From Orobanche coerulescens (taxonomy: Eukaryota > Streptophyta > Magnoliopsida > Lamiales > Orobanchaceae): a stretch of 64,000 nt of DNA. Shown in pieces: positions 48,471-59,272 of this stretch. Each line of letters starts with the position of its first letter. Positions within the stretch are counted from its first letter, which is position 1. Position numbers and translations under genes: made by a program. The DNA lies in contig CM065802.1 of NCBI GenBank assembly GCA_033398695.1, positions 166,713,965-166,777,964 of the forward strand. Reading direction: 5' to 3'. The notes beneath the pieces were generated by a model. It was not told the origin of the DNA. It saw only the letters and a list, made by a program, of their open reading frames with translations, and made no database searches.

Positions 48471-48636
48471 GCCGCGGCACATGCCGGCAGGGCCGCGCCA
48501 CACTCTGTGGCATTTTTCGGCCAAACCGACTGTACCGGGTGCCGCGGCACACGCTGGCCGGGCCGCGGCACACTGCCGACCACTGTGAGCCATTTTTGGG
48601 CCTGTGCCGCGGCACACTCCCGCTGGGCCGCGGCAC
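48471..48636 (+). repeat. Phased palindrome array, GCCGCGGCAC core
   Basis: GCCGCGGCAC units (longest form TGTGCCGCGGCACA, a perfect 14-bp palindrome) start at 48471, 48492 | 48541, 48562 | 48606, 48627, pairs exactly 21 bp apart. The last unit ends 11 bp before the TATA box, the same geometry as in the TAGCG-type LTRs. Further upstream, GAGTCACGGCCGGTAGTG is duplicated (48,380-48,440). Confidence 0.88.
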
Positions 48637-48647
48637 ACTGTGCAGCC

Positions 48648-48655
48648 TATTTAAG
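48648..48655 (+). promoter_or_regulatory. Probable TATA box of the plus-strand LTR
   Basis: TATTTAAG directly downstream of the palindrome array, with a C/T-rich stretch (TTTCTCCTTCTTCTACTTCT) about 30 bp further that resembles a start-site region. Confidence 0.65.
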
Positions 48656-49599
48656 GCCCAGCAGTTGTTTTTTCGCCATTTTTTCTCCTTCTTCTACTTC
48701 TCTTCCGCGGCTGGGGTTGTTCCTATCATGGAGAGATGTTGTTGGTCAACAAATCCATGAAGTTTTTGAGTTCATATCATCAATCATCCATCCTATAACA
48801 TCATTTGATCGAGCGAATCAGGTCAGATTTTCTAGAAATCTAATTTTGGGGATTTTGGGTATTTTGTTCGATTTCGTCCGTTTAATCCGATTTAACTTAG
48901 GATTGTGATGGATTGATGATTATTTGGATGTATTATATCATTTCCCTTGTTAACCCATGGTTGGATCGTATCGATTCGTTATTTTGGTCGAGTTCTTGAC
49001 CGACGCCTTGAAGGTGTCCGGTAAAATGTCATAGAGGGGTTTTCGGGCGTTCTACGATTATTATTCCTAGTATGATCGATGATTTATTGAATTTATGTTG
49101 TTAGGGTCGAATTCTTGTGAAGAACTCGAGTCGGGACCCTTCCGTTCATTGTCTTCTTCGGGGTCCGAGCTTCCCGGTCGAACCGTGTTCTTCGGAGCGT
49201 TTGGTAGCGGTTATTAAGGCAAGTATCTTATTATACGACTTGTATCTTGCGACTAGTAATTACGTATGATATGTATGACGATTTTGCTTTCCTCCGTAAA
49301 TATGTTCCGTTTGAGTTGGCTGTGTTTTTCGAAATTTGAAGGCTTTGTGATAATAGTCATATATTGGTATACGTGTTCGGCGTTGTGCCATTTGTGCAGG
49401 ATTGCGATGTACATATGAGATGGTTGTACACGTGGTTGTGCAATGTACTGTGTACCGAATGTGTGTTATGTTGGTTAAGAGTCGTTGTGATGATCATGAT
49501 ATTTGTGTTGTTTTGGTTTACATACTTGATTGTACATTTCGGTGTAATGTGGAATGGCTTGACATTTAATGATTATGAGTTGAGTCATGTCGATGTGTG

Positions 49600-49922
49600 T
49601 GCGTGTGATCCAGGTAGGGTCTGACGAGGCCTCTGGAGTTCGGTACATGATGTGTACGAACAAGGTGTGTGATCCAGGTAGGGTCTGACGAGGCCTCTGG
49701 AGTTCGGTACATGATGTGTACGAACAAGGTGTGTGATCCAGGTAGGGTCTGACGAGACCTCTGGAGTTCGGTACATGATGTGTACGAACGATGTGTGTGG
49801 CCGGGTAGGGTCCGTTGAGGCCTCCGGAGTTCGGTACATGATGTGTACGAACAGTGTGTGTGGTCCGGGTAAGGTCCGTCGAGGCCTCCGGAGTTCGGTA
49901 CATGATGTGTACGAACAATGAT
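49600..49922 (+). repeat. Tandem repeat, about 64 bp x 5
   Basis: Five units, each containing GATCCAGGTAGGGTCTGACG, AGGCCTCTGGAGTTCGGTAC and ATGATGTGTACGAAC. The last two units have drifted to GGCCGGGTAGGGTCCGTTGA-type text. Each unit contains the inverted TACAT...GTGTA core. Related two-copy forms exist at 10,291 and 52,225, so copy number varies among LTRs. Open frames of up to 147 codons over it are by-products. Confidence 0.95.
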
Positions 49923-50652
49923 CGTGTAGCAGTGATTGTTCGGGTAACATTTTAAATATGGATCTCGGACTCATAATGATATATTATTTAGTATGCTTTG
50001 AAACGAGAATCGGGCTAAGGCCCTAATGTTTACGAAAAGGTTTTGTAAATTGGGACTCGAGGTCCAAAAGAATTTCTGCTTTAAAAATCCCCGAGATGAT
50101 GTTTTCCTTTTCAAATATCTCTTACTTTAGTTCGAAATTCTAAAACTTCTAGGAACATTTTGATAATTGATTTACGTATTAAATTCGTAGTTGCTATTTG
50201 CTTGTTACATTTCGTATGGTTTGATACTTGCACTAGTAAAACGGTGGAGTTTACTAACCCCGAGTATTCGGGGTGGATGTCCGTCTGCGACTGTGTACAT
50301 GCAGTTCGGGGAGCGATCACGGGATTAGCACAAGGGGATGACGAGTGCGATACTAATCAAGAGTTGAGAGGTGGTAGAGTTTAGTTGAATTGTTAGAGTT
50401 GATTCAGTCTTACTGTGTATTGTATTTCGACCCTGTGTGGGTAATGTTGTTAGTCGATCTGTTGATAGAGTTGTGTGACCTCATCGGTCTGTGTGTTTAT
50501 GTGTAAGTGACCTTAACGGTCTGTATTATTATATTGTTTGACCCTGGCCAGGCAAGCATTTGGTTGTTTATGGACGTTTAGCCTGGTAGATCCTTGCGGA
50601 AAGGGTTTACGGCGTGTAATATTCCCATACGGTTTTGGGGGTGTTACATTTA

Positions 50653-50664
50653 TGGTATCGGAGC
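50653..50664 (+). other. Primer binding site of the plus-strand chromovirus
   Basis: TGGTATCGGAGC, four bases after the LTR end. Confidence 0.92.
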
Positions 50665-51656
50665 TTAGGTTGTGGAAACCTAGGCTATTGGGTCGAGTCG
50701 AGTCGTGATTTGTCGAGTAATGTGTTGTCTTGTCGTTCGAGTCGTCAGGTGACAAGTTGAGTTGTGCGTAGTCACAACGCGTTGGATATGTTGGCGGATG
50801 AGATTAGTATCGTAGCCGACCGTCGTTTCCGTGCGGCCTGTGGACGTAAGTCTCCTCTTTTATGCATAATAACTGTGTTCATGATTTCATTTATGTGTGA
50901 TATTTGTGGTGCATAATTTTATTTACACGGTGTTGTGTAATGAAGTTGTATTCGATACTTGGATACGTTGTACGTGTATAGAACTGGATGTATTGATGTT
51001 TGGCCCTTGAACCACCACGTGGTTGGTATGGTGTGAAAGTTGTGAACCTTGATGGGTTTTACGGTAGAGTTTGTGAGAAACTCCGATGAATGATTTTGCT
51101 GTGTGTTTAAACTTGATGCCATGAGATGTATGTGATGGAATTGGCGACCCTGTTTGCCATTTGGGCATGTGGTTTTAATATCGACTATTTTGGATTGTTG
51201 TAATTATACCTGCTACGGGTAACTTTGAAAACGTTTTTCCTTAAAGACTACTGATTTGAGCATTTTTGTGGAAATCAAAATTTTTGGAAAAATCTTGTTT
51301 TGCAGAACGACCCTAATTTTCGGAATTTAAATGTTATGTGTTTGTGTGTTGGGGGATACTGTGACAATTCTGCAGTCCTGCAGCTAGATGTTACGGCCGT
51401 AAGATGTTTTCCATTACGGCCGTAAGCTCAGAGTTGTACGACCGTAAACTGCATGTTGTTACGGCCGTAAACTTTTGACTGACCCGGTAGAAATTTGTTA
51501 TTACAGTTGTACCCGTGCCCCATGGTTATTTAATCTCTGTTGATATATCAGTGATGGATGGCGTGGTAACATGTTGTTACCCCGTATAACGCTAGTAAAG
51601 ATAATGATATATTGATAAGGTCATTTTGACGATATCTTCTAGCGAAAAGATTGAAG
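50665..51656 (+). other. Leader-like sequence of the plus-strand chromovirus
   Basis: About 1 kb with no recognisable gag. A short open frame on the other strand (51,168-50,919) has no domain. It contains the TTACGGCCGTAA tetrad at 51,391-51,470. It could alternatively hold part of another LTR's U3. Confidence 0.5.
51391..51470 (+). repeat. Palindrome tetrad, TTACGGCCGTAA core
   Basis: Units start at 51391, 51414, 51436 and 51459 (spacing 23, 22, 23). Three are the perfect palindrome TTACGGCCGTAA; the third is GTACGACCGTAA. Just upstream is CTGCAGTCCTGCAG, related to the inter-group inverted repeat of the other LTRs. Confidence 0.9.
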
Positions 51657-51914
51657 CCGTTCGTTTTTCCGGCGCGTGGCAAGTAGAGACGTGGTGCTTT
51701 CGGCGTTGGATCGTTCAAGAGCTTGGGGAATAGCTCAAGAGAAGGTTATCCATCTAATCAACGGACTACAAGGGTGAGTTTCTATATCTCTTGTGAATTC
51801 GTTTTTGATATTCGTATATACGTAGCTCGATCGATCCTCGTAGGGATTCGGATCGAATTAATTTTCATTTTACCGCTTCCGCTGGGCCTTCGTTTTAGGC
51901 ACCGAATCCCAACA
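51657..51914 (+). repeat. 3' LTR of Copia 1, right remnant
   Basis: This matches the last 258 bp of the 5' LTR (from 32,348), ending GAATCCCAACA at 51,914 next to the ACTAC duplication. About 1.6 kb between the two remnants is missing and replaced by chromovirus sequence. Confidence 0.9.
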
Positions 51915-52224
51915 ACTACACCGTGTCAAACATTACCATGACAACAGTCTCACATAACAACCTCAAAGAGCACAACTTTGCAACTTGACCATACGGTCGA
52001 ACTCGACACACCACAGAGTTACAATGCACAGATCAACCACAGGACTCACGTACTTATACCAAATTATCGCAGCCAAGAGGCAAATCTCACACAACACATT
52101 TACTGGTGCCATTCCAGCCAAGTACGATACCATTTGGACTGCCATTCTAATCAGACGAAATATGCGCCAAAAATCATAGTTCTCTAACAAAACATTTCAA
52201 AGTTAACCGTTACGAGACTCACGG

Positions 52225-52340
52225 CCGCCGCATCCCACAGAGGCCCCGTCGGACCGTCCCTGGGTGGTTAACCCTAGTTCGCGATACGCACACTCATGGC
52301 AATACACATCCCTAGAGGCCCCGTCAGACCGTCCCTAGGT
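52225..52340 (-). repeat. Two-copy block in the solo LTR
   Basis: AGAGGCCCCGTCGGACCGTC and AGAGGCCCCGTCAGACCGTC, about 85 bp apart, each followed by CCTGGGTG or CCTAGGTG. They correspond to the GACGGGGTC repeats of the related LTRs. Confidence 0.8.
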
Positions 52341-53505
52341 GAACACATATAAACATCCACAACGCCACGGGAAGCCATAATTCGAATACTAGAATATGCA
52401 AACAAATGCTAGGTACTTCGCTAGAATGGCCACTTTAGTCGATGTATACCCACGCGAATGTCACACAACAACAAACAAATACCAATACCAAATGACACCA
52501 AGTGCCACAACCTCCTTACGAAGGAGTAACAACTAATATCACACAACGTCACATATTCACCGAACAATTACACATATCAATACACAATCCTTGGCAAATA
52601 ATTACGATCTACTAAATTCATTAAATGTGTTCAACATCTTCCAACATACGAAACTAACGCACATATTCCGAAAGCACATCAATCCACGAAGCATACGAGT
52701 TATCTTTTGAAAGACAACAATTATTGAGAACATACCGATCCTTTTAAAAGTTCATTAAAACATTCAAATTGTAATTTGGTTCCAATACCAACGAATACGT
52801 CTACGAAACATGAAATGTATGGGCAAGATACTTGCCTCGAGACCACGAGCAATGAAACGACGAACGGACACGGTCGGATAGCCCTCGAACTTCCAAAGAC
52901 GACCAAGAATCCAGCAACCCCACAAATACTACGAAGATAACACCAACACGAATCAATAACACTAATCGGAATCTGAATCGATCCTAAAAACAACAAGGAT
53001 CTATGTTTTCTCAAGGAAATCAAGAATCATTGGTCCGGGTGATACAAAATCAATAAACACTACGCCATAGATGGCCCACAACAACCCTGAAACTGTGTCA
53101 CCATAGACCTGATTTAGTGTTGCCTTAGCCCCGAAAAGGGCAAATGTAACACCAAAAGTGTGTTGTGTTCTCAGCAGTTGCCTTTGACCACAAAGGCAAC
53201 ATGCGAACAGCCTAAGGTAACACACTGTTCTCATGTTACCATAGGAGCCTATGGCAACATACTTGGCACTCTATTGCAACATTTTATCTGTGTTGCAATA
53301 AACATTATAATTTAATAAAATAGATACCAGATTGTGTGGGGCACACCTGTGGGGGCCACCTGTGGGCCTATATTGTGGAAACGTGGTTAATTCAACACCA
53401 GATAATAACAACTGCAACTCAATGTGTATTGCAAAATATTAACCAATTTCAATACACTAACTACCTATTGCAACACCTCAAATGAACAGAATAAAAATAT
53501 AGCAT

Positions 53506-54093
53506 TTAAATATTGTATTTCCCATAAAAAAACAATTCTGCATCATTAACCTCGCTATAGTTAAAACAACAAGTACACCAATCCACCAAAAACATCAACC
53601 AATCCACTACATCAACCAAATAGACAAATGGATGAAAATTGTTCAAAAGAGAATAACAAATGGATGACATATAAGAGCTAGGGCCTCCTGTAACTGGAGT
53701 GTCATATTCTTGCGTAATTGGAGTGCCATCTTCTCGCGTAATTGGAGTGCCATCTTCTCGTGTGTCACCAGAAAGTGTTGCACCAATATCAATTTTCAAG
53801 TCAGTGTTGGCTTCACCTAATTTTTTCAGAACCCATGTCAGGTTGTGCTGGACCTTCTGATTCACCTTGGCATCCATTTCTTCATTGACCCTGCCATGTC
53901 CAGAAATAAGTGTACAGACACAATATGAATTACTGAATATAAACCAGACACCACATAAGTGTTTTATAAACGAACATGACCCAACAAAAATCAGTGTACG
54001 TTTCACTATCAAACTGGATATAAGAAACAATGGTAGAACCTGCAACAGCTGTATCCACAAATTAAGCAAGTATGTTGTATAAATATACACCAA
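53506..54093 (-). pseudogene. Possible CACTA gene exon with 8-residue tandem repeat
   Basis: The minus-strand open stretch includes EEMDAKVNQKVQHNLTWVLK then KLGEANTDLKIDIGATL, followed by three tandem copies of an 8-residue unit (EDGTPITR, EDGTPITQ, EYDTPVTG) made by a 24-bp DNA repeat at 53,697-53,765. An amphipathic helix before a low-complexity tail is common at the C-terminus of plant CACTA accessory or transposase proteins, but I cannot confirm the family. The upstream part (before residue about 75) is hydrophobic and looks intronic, so the exon probably begins near 53,890. Confidence 0.4.
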
Positions 54094-54260
54094 AACACCT
54101 AACTTTTTTCATATTGTCGAATTTAATGTCTACACAAAGGATTGTCCAAGATTAATCAAATTAGTCCTTGTGTTCTATTTGACAAGTTTCATGCACTTAA
54201 GGAAGACAAGATCAGGAGTACTATAAAATGAACTTAAGGAAGACAAGATCAGTAGTACAT

Positions 54261-54420
54261 ATCAATATAAGTGTGTATCTGTTCTATTATCATAAATGCA
54301 AGAAGATGCAAGTGTGTATCTGTTCTGTTCTCATAAATTCATTAAGATGCAAGTGTGTATCTGTTCTCTTCTCATAAATGCATTAAGATGCAAGTGTGTA
54401 TCTGTTCTCATCAATGCATT
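54261..54420. repeat. Tandem repeat, about 47 bp x 3.5
   Basis: Each unit contains AAGATGCAAGTGTGTATCTG and TTCTCATAAATGCATT. It lies inside the CACTA element just left of the mariner fragment. Confidence 0.85.
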
Positions 54421-54429
54421 TATCTGAAA

Positions 54430-54791
54430 ACAGATAATACCAGCAATAGTAGCAAAATGGCCAGAAGGAGCATGCAAAAACATCAACATCCAGCAAGACA
54501 TGCAAGACCTCATATAATGGATAGTGATCCAGAATGGAGGGCAGCTGTTGAACAATCAGGATTCAACCTGAAGTTGATACAACAGCCACCAAACTCCCCA
54601 GATACAAATGTTAATGATTTAGGGTGGTTTTGAGCCATTCAGTCATTGCAAGTAGAGAAAGCATGCAAAAACATGGATGAGTTTCTAAATGCAGTATCCA
54701 CATCATTTGTAGAGTTATGTCCTTTGAAACTCAACAATGTTCTTTTAAGTTTACAGGGTTACATGATAGAGATCATGAAGTTCAAGGGGTG
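54430..54791 (+). pseudogene. Mariner-like transposase fragment inside the CACTA element
   Basis: Across one frameshift and one TGA the plus strand matches the catalytic part of plant mariner-like (DD39D) transposases: IPAIVAKWPEG and NINIQQD, then ARPHI, then QQPPNSPDTNVNDLGWF (third catalytic Asp), AIQSLQVEKACKNMDEF and LNNVLLSLQGYMIEIMK. The break near 54,505 removes one base in the second-Asp motif; TGA follows GWF near 54,634. No mariner terminal repeats were found nearby, so it looks like a captured fragment, not a whole inserted element. Confidence 0.85.
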
Positions 54792-56534
54792 AAGTTCATG
54801 TTTGATACGTGCGTTCTTGAGCTTTATATCGAGCATGAAAATCTGATGGGACACACTGGACATCAATAACCATCATATCGCCTTCATTCTTCTGCAGCAA
54901 AAAACAAACTGGACATGTGTCGCCTATTCCTTAAGAAGACTACTAAAATAAAAAATTATGGACTATGGAAATAGTTAAAGAATAAAGACCAACTTGGCTC
55001 ATACAAATAAAAATTAGCTTTCTAGGAAATTAACCACCATAACTCAATTTGTTATACAAGCAAGTGAAATCTTGGCACAACCAACATGCATCAAAAGCTG
55101 GATATGGTCTTTCCAGATTGTCGAAGTTTTTATTGCAAGACACACGAAAATGCTTTGATCAGGTAATGGTGTAGGCATAATTTTCATAGCAAAAATCTTA
55201 TATGGACCCACTAATCAAGAGCTTATGAGGAAGTATATAAAGGTTACAAATTTACAAATTACTGACACCGAGTGACCAATTGCAAAACTAGTTGAATATT
55301 TGAGAACTTTGAGCACAATTTGCATCAATAGATCGACAAAAACAATAAACTGAAGAAGGAAAAGAACAATAAAAGGGACAATAAAAAGAAAGAAAGAGAC
55401 ATCCAAGTATAATGGACACCAGAGGACCAGATTATGAATATGTTGCAATGTCATTCAGCCACTTGCACAAATAAAGAGCAGCGATTACACGCGAAATTAC
55501 AGCCACTATATAGCAACTAGCAGGCATTGTCCAACATTACCACATATTACCACGCGAGAGGCTACCCGTCAAGAAGATTGTTTAAAATAATTATTGAAAT
55601 CCAGATTAATCAGAGTAGCAGTAACATACCTGTAAAAAATGATTGACAACTCTTTTGACCACAGAAGGTTCACGAGGTGGTAACTACATGTCAAAAAAGT
55701 GAATAAAAAAACTTCATCTGTCATTCAGTTGATTTATAAACATTTGTATATGAGCTTATTATAACATCAATTGGTAACATGAATAGTGACAACTATATCT
55801 AACAAAAACAAATTAAAACTTACTCCACGGTGCAAATAGTGTTTAAATTTCTAAGCTCAAACTCAAGGTCTCTTAACCATTTTGAGATAAGACCTCAAAC
55901 TTCTCAAGCTCTTAAGTCTTAAGCTTGTTATGAACCTCCAGTTTAGTCTTGAGCTTCATTCTTGAATGAAGATGTATAATATTATTTGGTTTCAATATAA
56001 TGATTACTATCATAAGATTTTCTTACTATCCTATCATTTAATTTACACAAAATAAATATATAATTTAATATAGACAATATAATAATGAAATAATAATGAC
56101 GATAATTCGACTTCGCATACACTAAACTTAAATAGTTCTGATACTTGCACTACTATAAATTTAGAAATAGTAATGACAACTACTGATATCATCTGTTATG
56201 TATAACAATACGTGCTTACAGTCATATGATCATAATAAAAACACAATGTTATTATTTTGGGGGAAAAAATCAATATGATTATCAGATTATCATCATAGAC
56301 TTCTAACTTCTTAGTATATATGATTATTATTATTATTATTATTACTATTATTATTGCTACAGAAGTTCTTACTATGAATAATACTTATAATGGAAATCGG
56401 ATGTCCAATGAATTTTTGAAACGCATCCGAAATTTATAGACACGCGAATACTCAGTTTCAATCAAATCAAATAAATTGGGATACCAATTAAGTAATAATA
56501 AATAAGAAACATGAAAATCACCGTTGTTCATATT

Positions 56535-56640
56535 CGAGCTCATATTCGTTTCCACGGACCCTCTCTCTTCCTCCTCGTCTTCCTCAACGTCGTCGGAGAA
56601 ATCGCCACGACCTCGGTCGAAAAGTATCTCCTCATTGTTC
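56535..56640 (-). pseudogene. Possible acidic exon in the CACTA element
   Basis: The minus strand reads NNEEILFDRGRGDFSDDVEE then DEEEERGSVETNMSS, a strongly acidic stretch directly next to the SINE. It may be an N-terminal exon of the CACTA gene; no splice model is certain. Confidence 0.3.
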
Positions 56641-56649
56641 TGAAATATT

Positions 56650-56860
56650 AAGTTACCCTTTGTGTGATCAACAAAACCTCATTCACACTTGGCCCCCTAG
56701 TGGCCAGAATCTGAGCGAGAGGACCCACGATACCGACCCCCAGCACAGCCCCCCACAACAAGGTGAGGAAACTGCACCACACGAGAATCGAACCGCGGTT
56801 GCCGGGGATAAAATCCCACGTCATCTCAGCCTTAACCACTAGGCTATGGCCCTGGGGGCG
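56650..56860 (-). mobile_element. tRNA-derived SINE
   Basis: The minus strand has a Pol III box A (TAGCCTAGTGGTTAAGG) and, about 40 bp later, a box B (GGTTCGATTCTC), followed by a unique body ending in GTTTTGTTGATCACAC. This is the structure of plant tRNA-related SINEs. The tRNA cloverleaf is not complete, so it is not a tRNA gene. Confidence 0.78.
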
Positions 56861-57887
56861 GAGTTCCAACAATTATAGTTCCACAAAGAGGAGAATTGTA
56901 GTTCAACAAGCTAATATTTTAGAATAAGCTAATATTTGAAATCACGACTGGAATACTCACTTAGAAAGGTTGTTGTACGGCGGCGAGTCGATGAGACGTG
57001 CGACAATGACTAGAACTTGCGACGTGCAACGATGAGGCGAGTCGAAGGAGACCGGAGAGGAAGCCAGGAAGGAGCGACTGTGAGTGACTGAGTGTGGAAG
57101 AGGGAGTTAGGGATTTGCAGCGACTGTGAGTGACGTCGAGTTCCTGTTCAGCAGTGACGACGAAGAATATGGTGAGGTTGAGTTCCTGTTTAGCAGCGAC
57201 GACTGGGTGAGGGGGTTAGGGATTTCTCCGGGTTGCGGCCGAGAATTGGAAAGACTGAAGAGAACAAATAGGTTAAGTTATAAATAGTAATAAGTAATAA
57301 CTTTTAATTTTAATTTTAAAGTTATAATTTCATTCAAAATTTATTAATTTTCATATATTATTTTTTTAATTTTTTAATAAAATTGCATATTGTAAGAAAA
57401 TTTTGAAAAGAATAGTATTTATAAAATAAAAATAATATTTATTTAATGAAGACATATTTTGTATAAAATATCTTTTTTTGTTTTAATAAATTTTTACATA
57501 TTTTTTTTTTAATTTTTTAATAAAATTATATATTGTAAGAAAATTTTGAAAAAAAAATAGTATTTATAAAATAAATATAGTATTTATTTAATGGCGACAT
57601 ATTTTCTATAAAATATCTTTTTTGGTTTTATTAAATTTTAATTAGTCTTAAAGTATAATTTTTATTTTGAAACAAATTTATCTTTTTATTTATTAATAGT
57701 CTAAGGCAACACAGGCATAATGTTGCAGTGTGTAACACCTATTTATAGCTACAGCAACACAGATTTATGTCTACGGTAACACCAAGGTTACAAGGTTGCG
57801 ATAGGGCAAAAATTTCATAGCTACTGCAACACCTGAGAAGGCGACACCATGCCCATGAGGTGGCAATAGGCCATCTATGGCGTAGTG

Positions 57888-58049
57888 AAATGAGTTGTCA
57901 AACCAAAAGCCACGGCCAAGACAATCAATAATACTCAACCGATCGGATGAGATCGGGTAAAAATCACCAAAACTAAGGAAATCTCCCAAATTCAAGAAAC
58001 TAGGGTTCTAAGAAGAGATTACCTTGATTTGAGCAAAGGAGATGATTAG
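57888..58049 (-). repeat. Solo-LTR piece between CACTA and gag-only Copia
   Basis: A 162-bp part of the solo chromovirus LTR, bounded by AAA (CACTA duplication) and ATTAG (Copia duplication). Confidence 0.9.
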
Positions 58050-59258
58050 TGTTGGTATATTATCGGATATTGCGCCGTTTGTGCGGAAGCGTAAATAAGG
58101 TGCGGAAAATAAATGACACAGCGATTTATAGAGGTTCGGCCAAACTTGCCTACGTCCTCTCTATCAAGATCTTTTTCTATAGGTTTAAGATCAAAACCTC
58201 TACGCCTCTCTTCAATCGGTCGAGGGATTACCGTTACAAGCTCGTCTTCTATTGGTCCGAGAAAAATCGTTTTTCCTTTTCTATTGGATAAGGAATCAAC
58301 CACTCTAGCTTTCTATGGGTACTAGATAAACCTCACTTAGATATCGATTGCGATTCTAACAATGTCGGATACTTGATCCTAATAACACCGAATCCAATCA
58401 TATCTTTTCTTTTACCTCTCGGGTATAATGTTGAATGTATAAACACTCAAACTAACAATATATAGCTTAATATCACAAAAACAATGTAAGTATATGATTC
58501 TCAGATGTGTATCTCATTTGCTTGAAGTTGTTGTACTCAAACAATACCATAGGGATGGTATTTATAGGCATTTCCCATAAACTAGTCGTTGCTGGCTGTT
58601 TTGACTTGCTAGCGTGCGCTAGCCTTCCTCTGGTAGCGTGCGCTAATATCTTAGCGTGCCTGTAGCGTGCGCTAGACTGTTCCCGATTTGCCACCAAGAG
58701 CTTGCTTCTTTAGCGTACGTTATGCCTTCTGCCTTACGTACGTAACCCTCTTGTATTAGCGTGCGTTAATAACACATTGTAGCGTGCGCTAATCCAATAT
58801 ATCCGTTGCATGGATTGTCACAGTATCCGTTTGATATGCTGACTTTGACCTGCTTTTCCCAACATTCTGATTGACTTGATTCAAACTGCTTAGCGTGCGC
58901 TATTCCTTCTTTGTAGCGTGCGCTAATGCTGACTTCATTGCATACGCCATTCTGCGTTTGAATTACTTCACAACGGTAACAAGACTTCGATAGCATGCGT
59001 TAATGATAACGTGTAGCGTGCGCTATCCCATCAGCTGACTTCACTTCAGCTTACTTCGAACTTGGCTGATATGCAGATTACTCCTCGTTAGCGTGCGCTA
59101 ACATATATGTCTTAGCGTGCGCTAATGTAGTCCAGTTGCAACTTTTTGCGTCTTCGTCTGCTTCGTCGTTTAGCTTCGCCTTAATGTTGTTTTGTTTGTT
59201 TAGCAACTTTAATCATCAAAACACAAATTAAATAATGTGTGGAATAAATATTCCAACA
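58050..59258 (-). repeat. 3' LTR of the gag-only Copia element
   Basis: TGTTGGTATATTATCGG to TATTCCAACA; the partner of 61,298-62,510 with few differences. A TATA-like CCTATAAATA is on the minus strand at 58,559-58,568. Confidence 0.95.
58610..59124 (-). repeat. Phased palindromes (TAGCG type) in the Copia 3' LTR
   Basis: TAGCGTGCGCTA and variants from 58,610 to 59,124, including TTACGTACGTAA near 58,735, upstream of the TATA box in element orientation. They are the counterpart of 61,858-62,376. Confidence 0.92.
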
Positions 59259-59272
59259 ATCTCCCCCTTTTT
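59259..59272 (-). other. Polypurine tract of the gag-only element
   Basis: The minus strand reads AAAAAGGGGGAGAT next to the 3' LTR. Confidence 0.88.

Larger units (their letters stand above)
47843..50648 (+). repeat. 5' LTR of the plus-strand chromovirus (2,806 bp)
   Basis: TGTAATACCC start and GGGTGTTACA end, followed by a tRNA primer site. U3 carries GC-rich palindromes and a TATA box near 48,648; R/U5 carries five tandem repeats. It is related to the solo LTR (29,849-63,217) and to 9,613-10,984. Confidence 0.94.
47843..51656 (+). mobile_element. Chromovirus, plus strand: 5' LTR plus leader only
   Basis: A 5' LTR (47,843-50,648), primer site (50,653-50,664) and about 1 kb of following sequence end abruptly at 51,656 in the CCGTTCG shared with the Copia LTR. 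Gag, pol and 3' LTR are missing together with 1.6 kb of the Copia 3' LTR. The simplest history is insertion followed by one large deletion across the right side of the element. Confidence 0.85.
30653..51914 (+). mobile_element. Ty1/Copia element 1 (plus strand), interrupted twice, TSD ACTAC
   Basis: Pieces are 30,653-37,997, 47,581-47,842 and 51,657-51,914. It has a 5' LTR of 1,953 bp, primer site, long leader, gag, pol and a 3' LTR that is mostly deleted. ACTAC at 30,648-30,652 and 51,915-51,919 is the target duplication inside the solo LTR. Copia element 2 sits in its RNase H region. A plus-strand chromovirus LTR sits in its 3' LTR, together with a deletion of about 1.6 kb of that LTR. Pol order (integrase before RT) defines Copia; the lineage may be Tork/Angela-like, which I could not verify. 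Confidence 0.93.
53058..57887 (-). mobile_element. CACTA (En/Spm) DNA transposon, 4,830 bp, TSD AAA
   Basis: The ends are CACTACGCCATAGATGGCC and its exact complement (19-bp terminal inverted repeat), flanked by AAA at 53,055-53,057 and 57,888-57,890. Subterminal regions repeat GGCAACA/TGTTGCC-type motifs many times, as in CACTA elements. No full transposase is present. The interior holds a possible C-terminal exon, a mariner transposase fragment, a tandem repeat and a SINE. It is inserted in the solo LTR. Confidence 0.95.

Noticed and set aside
48240..48640. Arg/Pro/Ala-rich reading frames on both strands
   Set aside because: They arise from the GC-rich palindromes of the LTR U3; composition explains them.
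49475..49974. Overlapping 129- and 147-codon minus-strand reading frames
   Set aside because: They are produced by the 64-bp tandem repeat inside an LTR; no domain and no independent support.
56770..56850. tRNA gene
   Set aside because: Box A and box B are present but acceptor and anticodon stems do not form; a SINE body follows.
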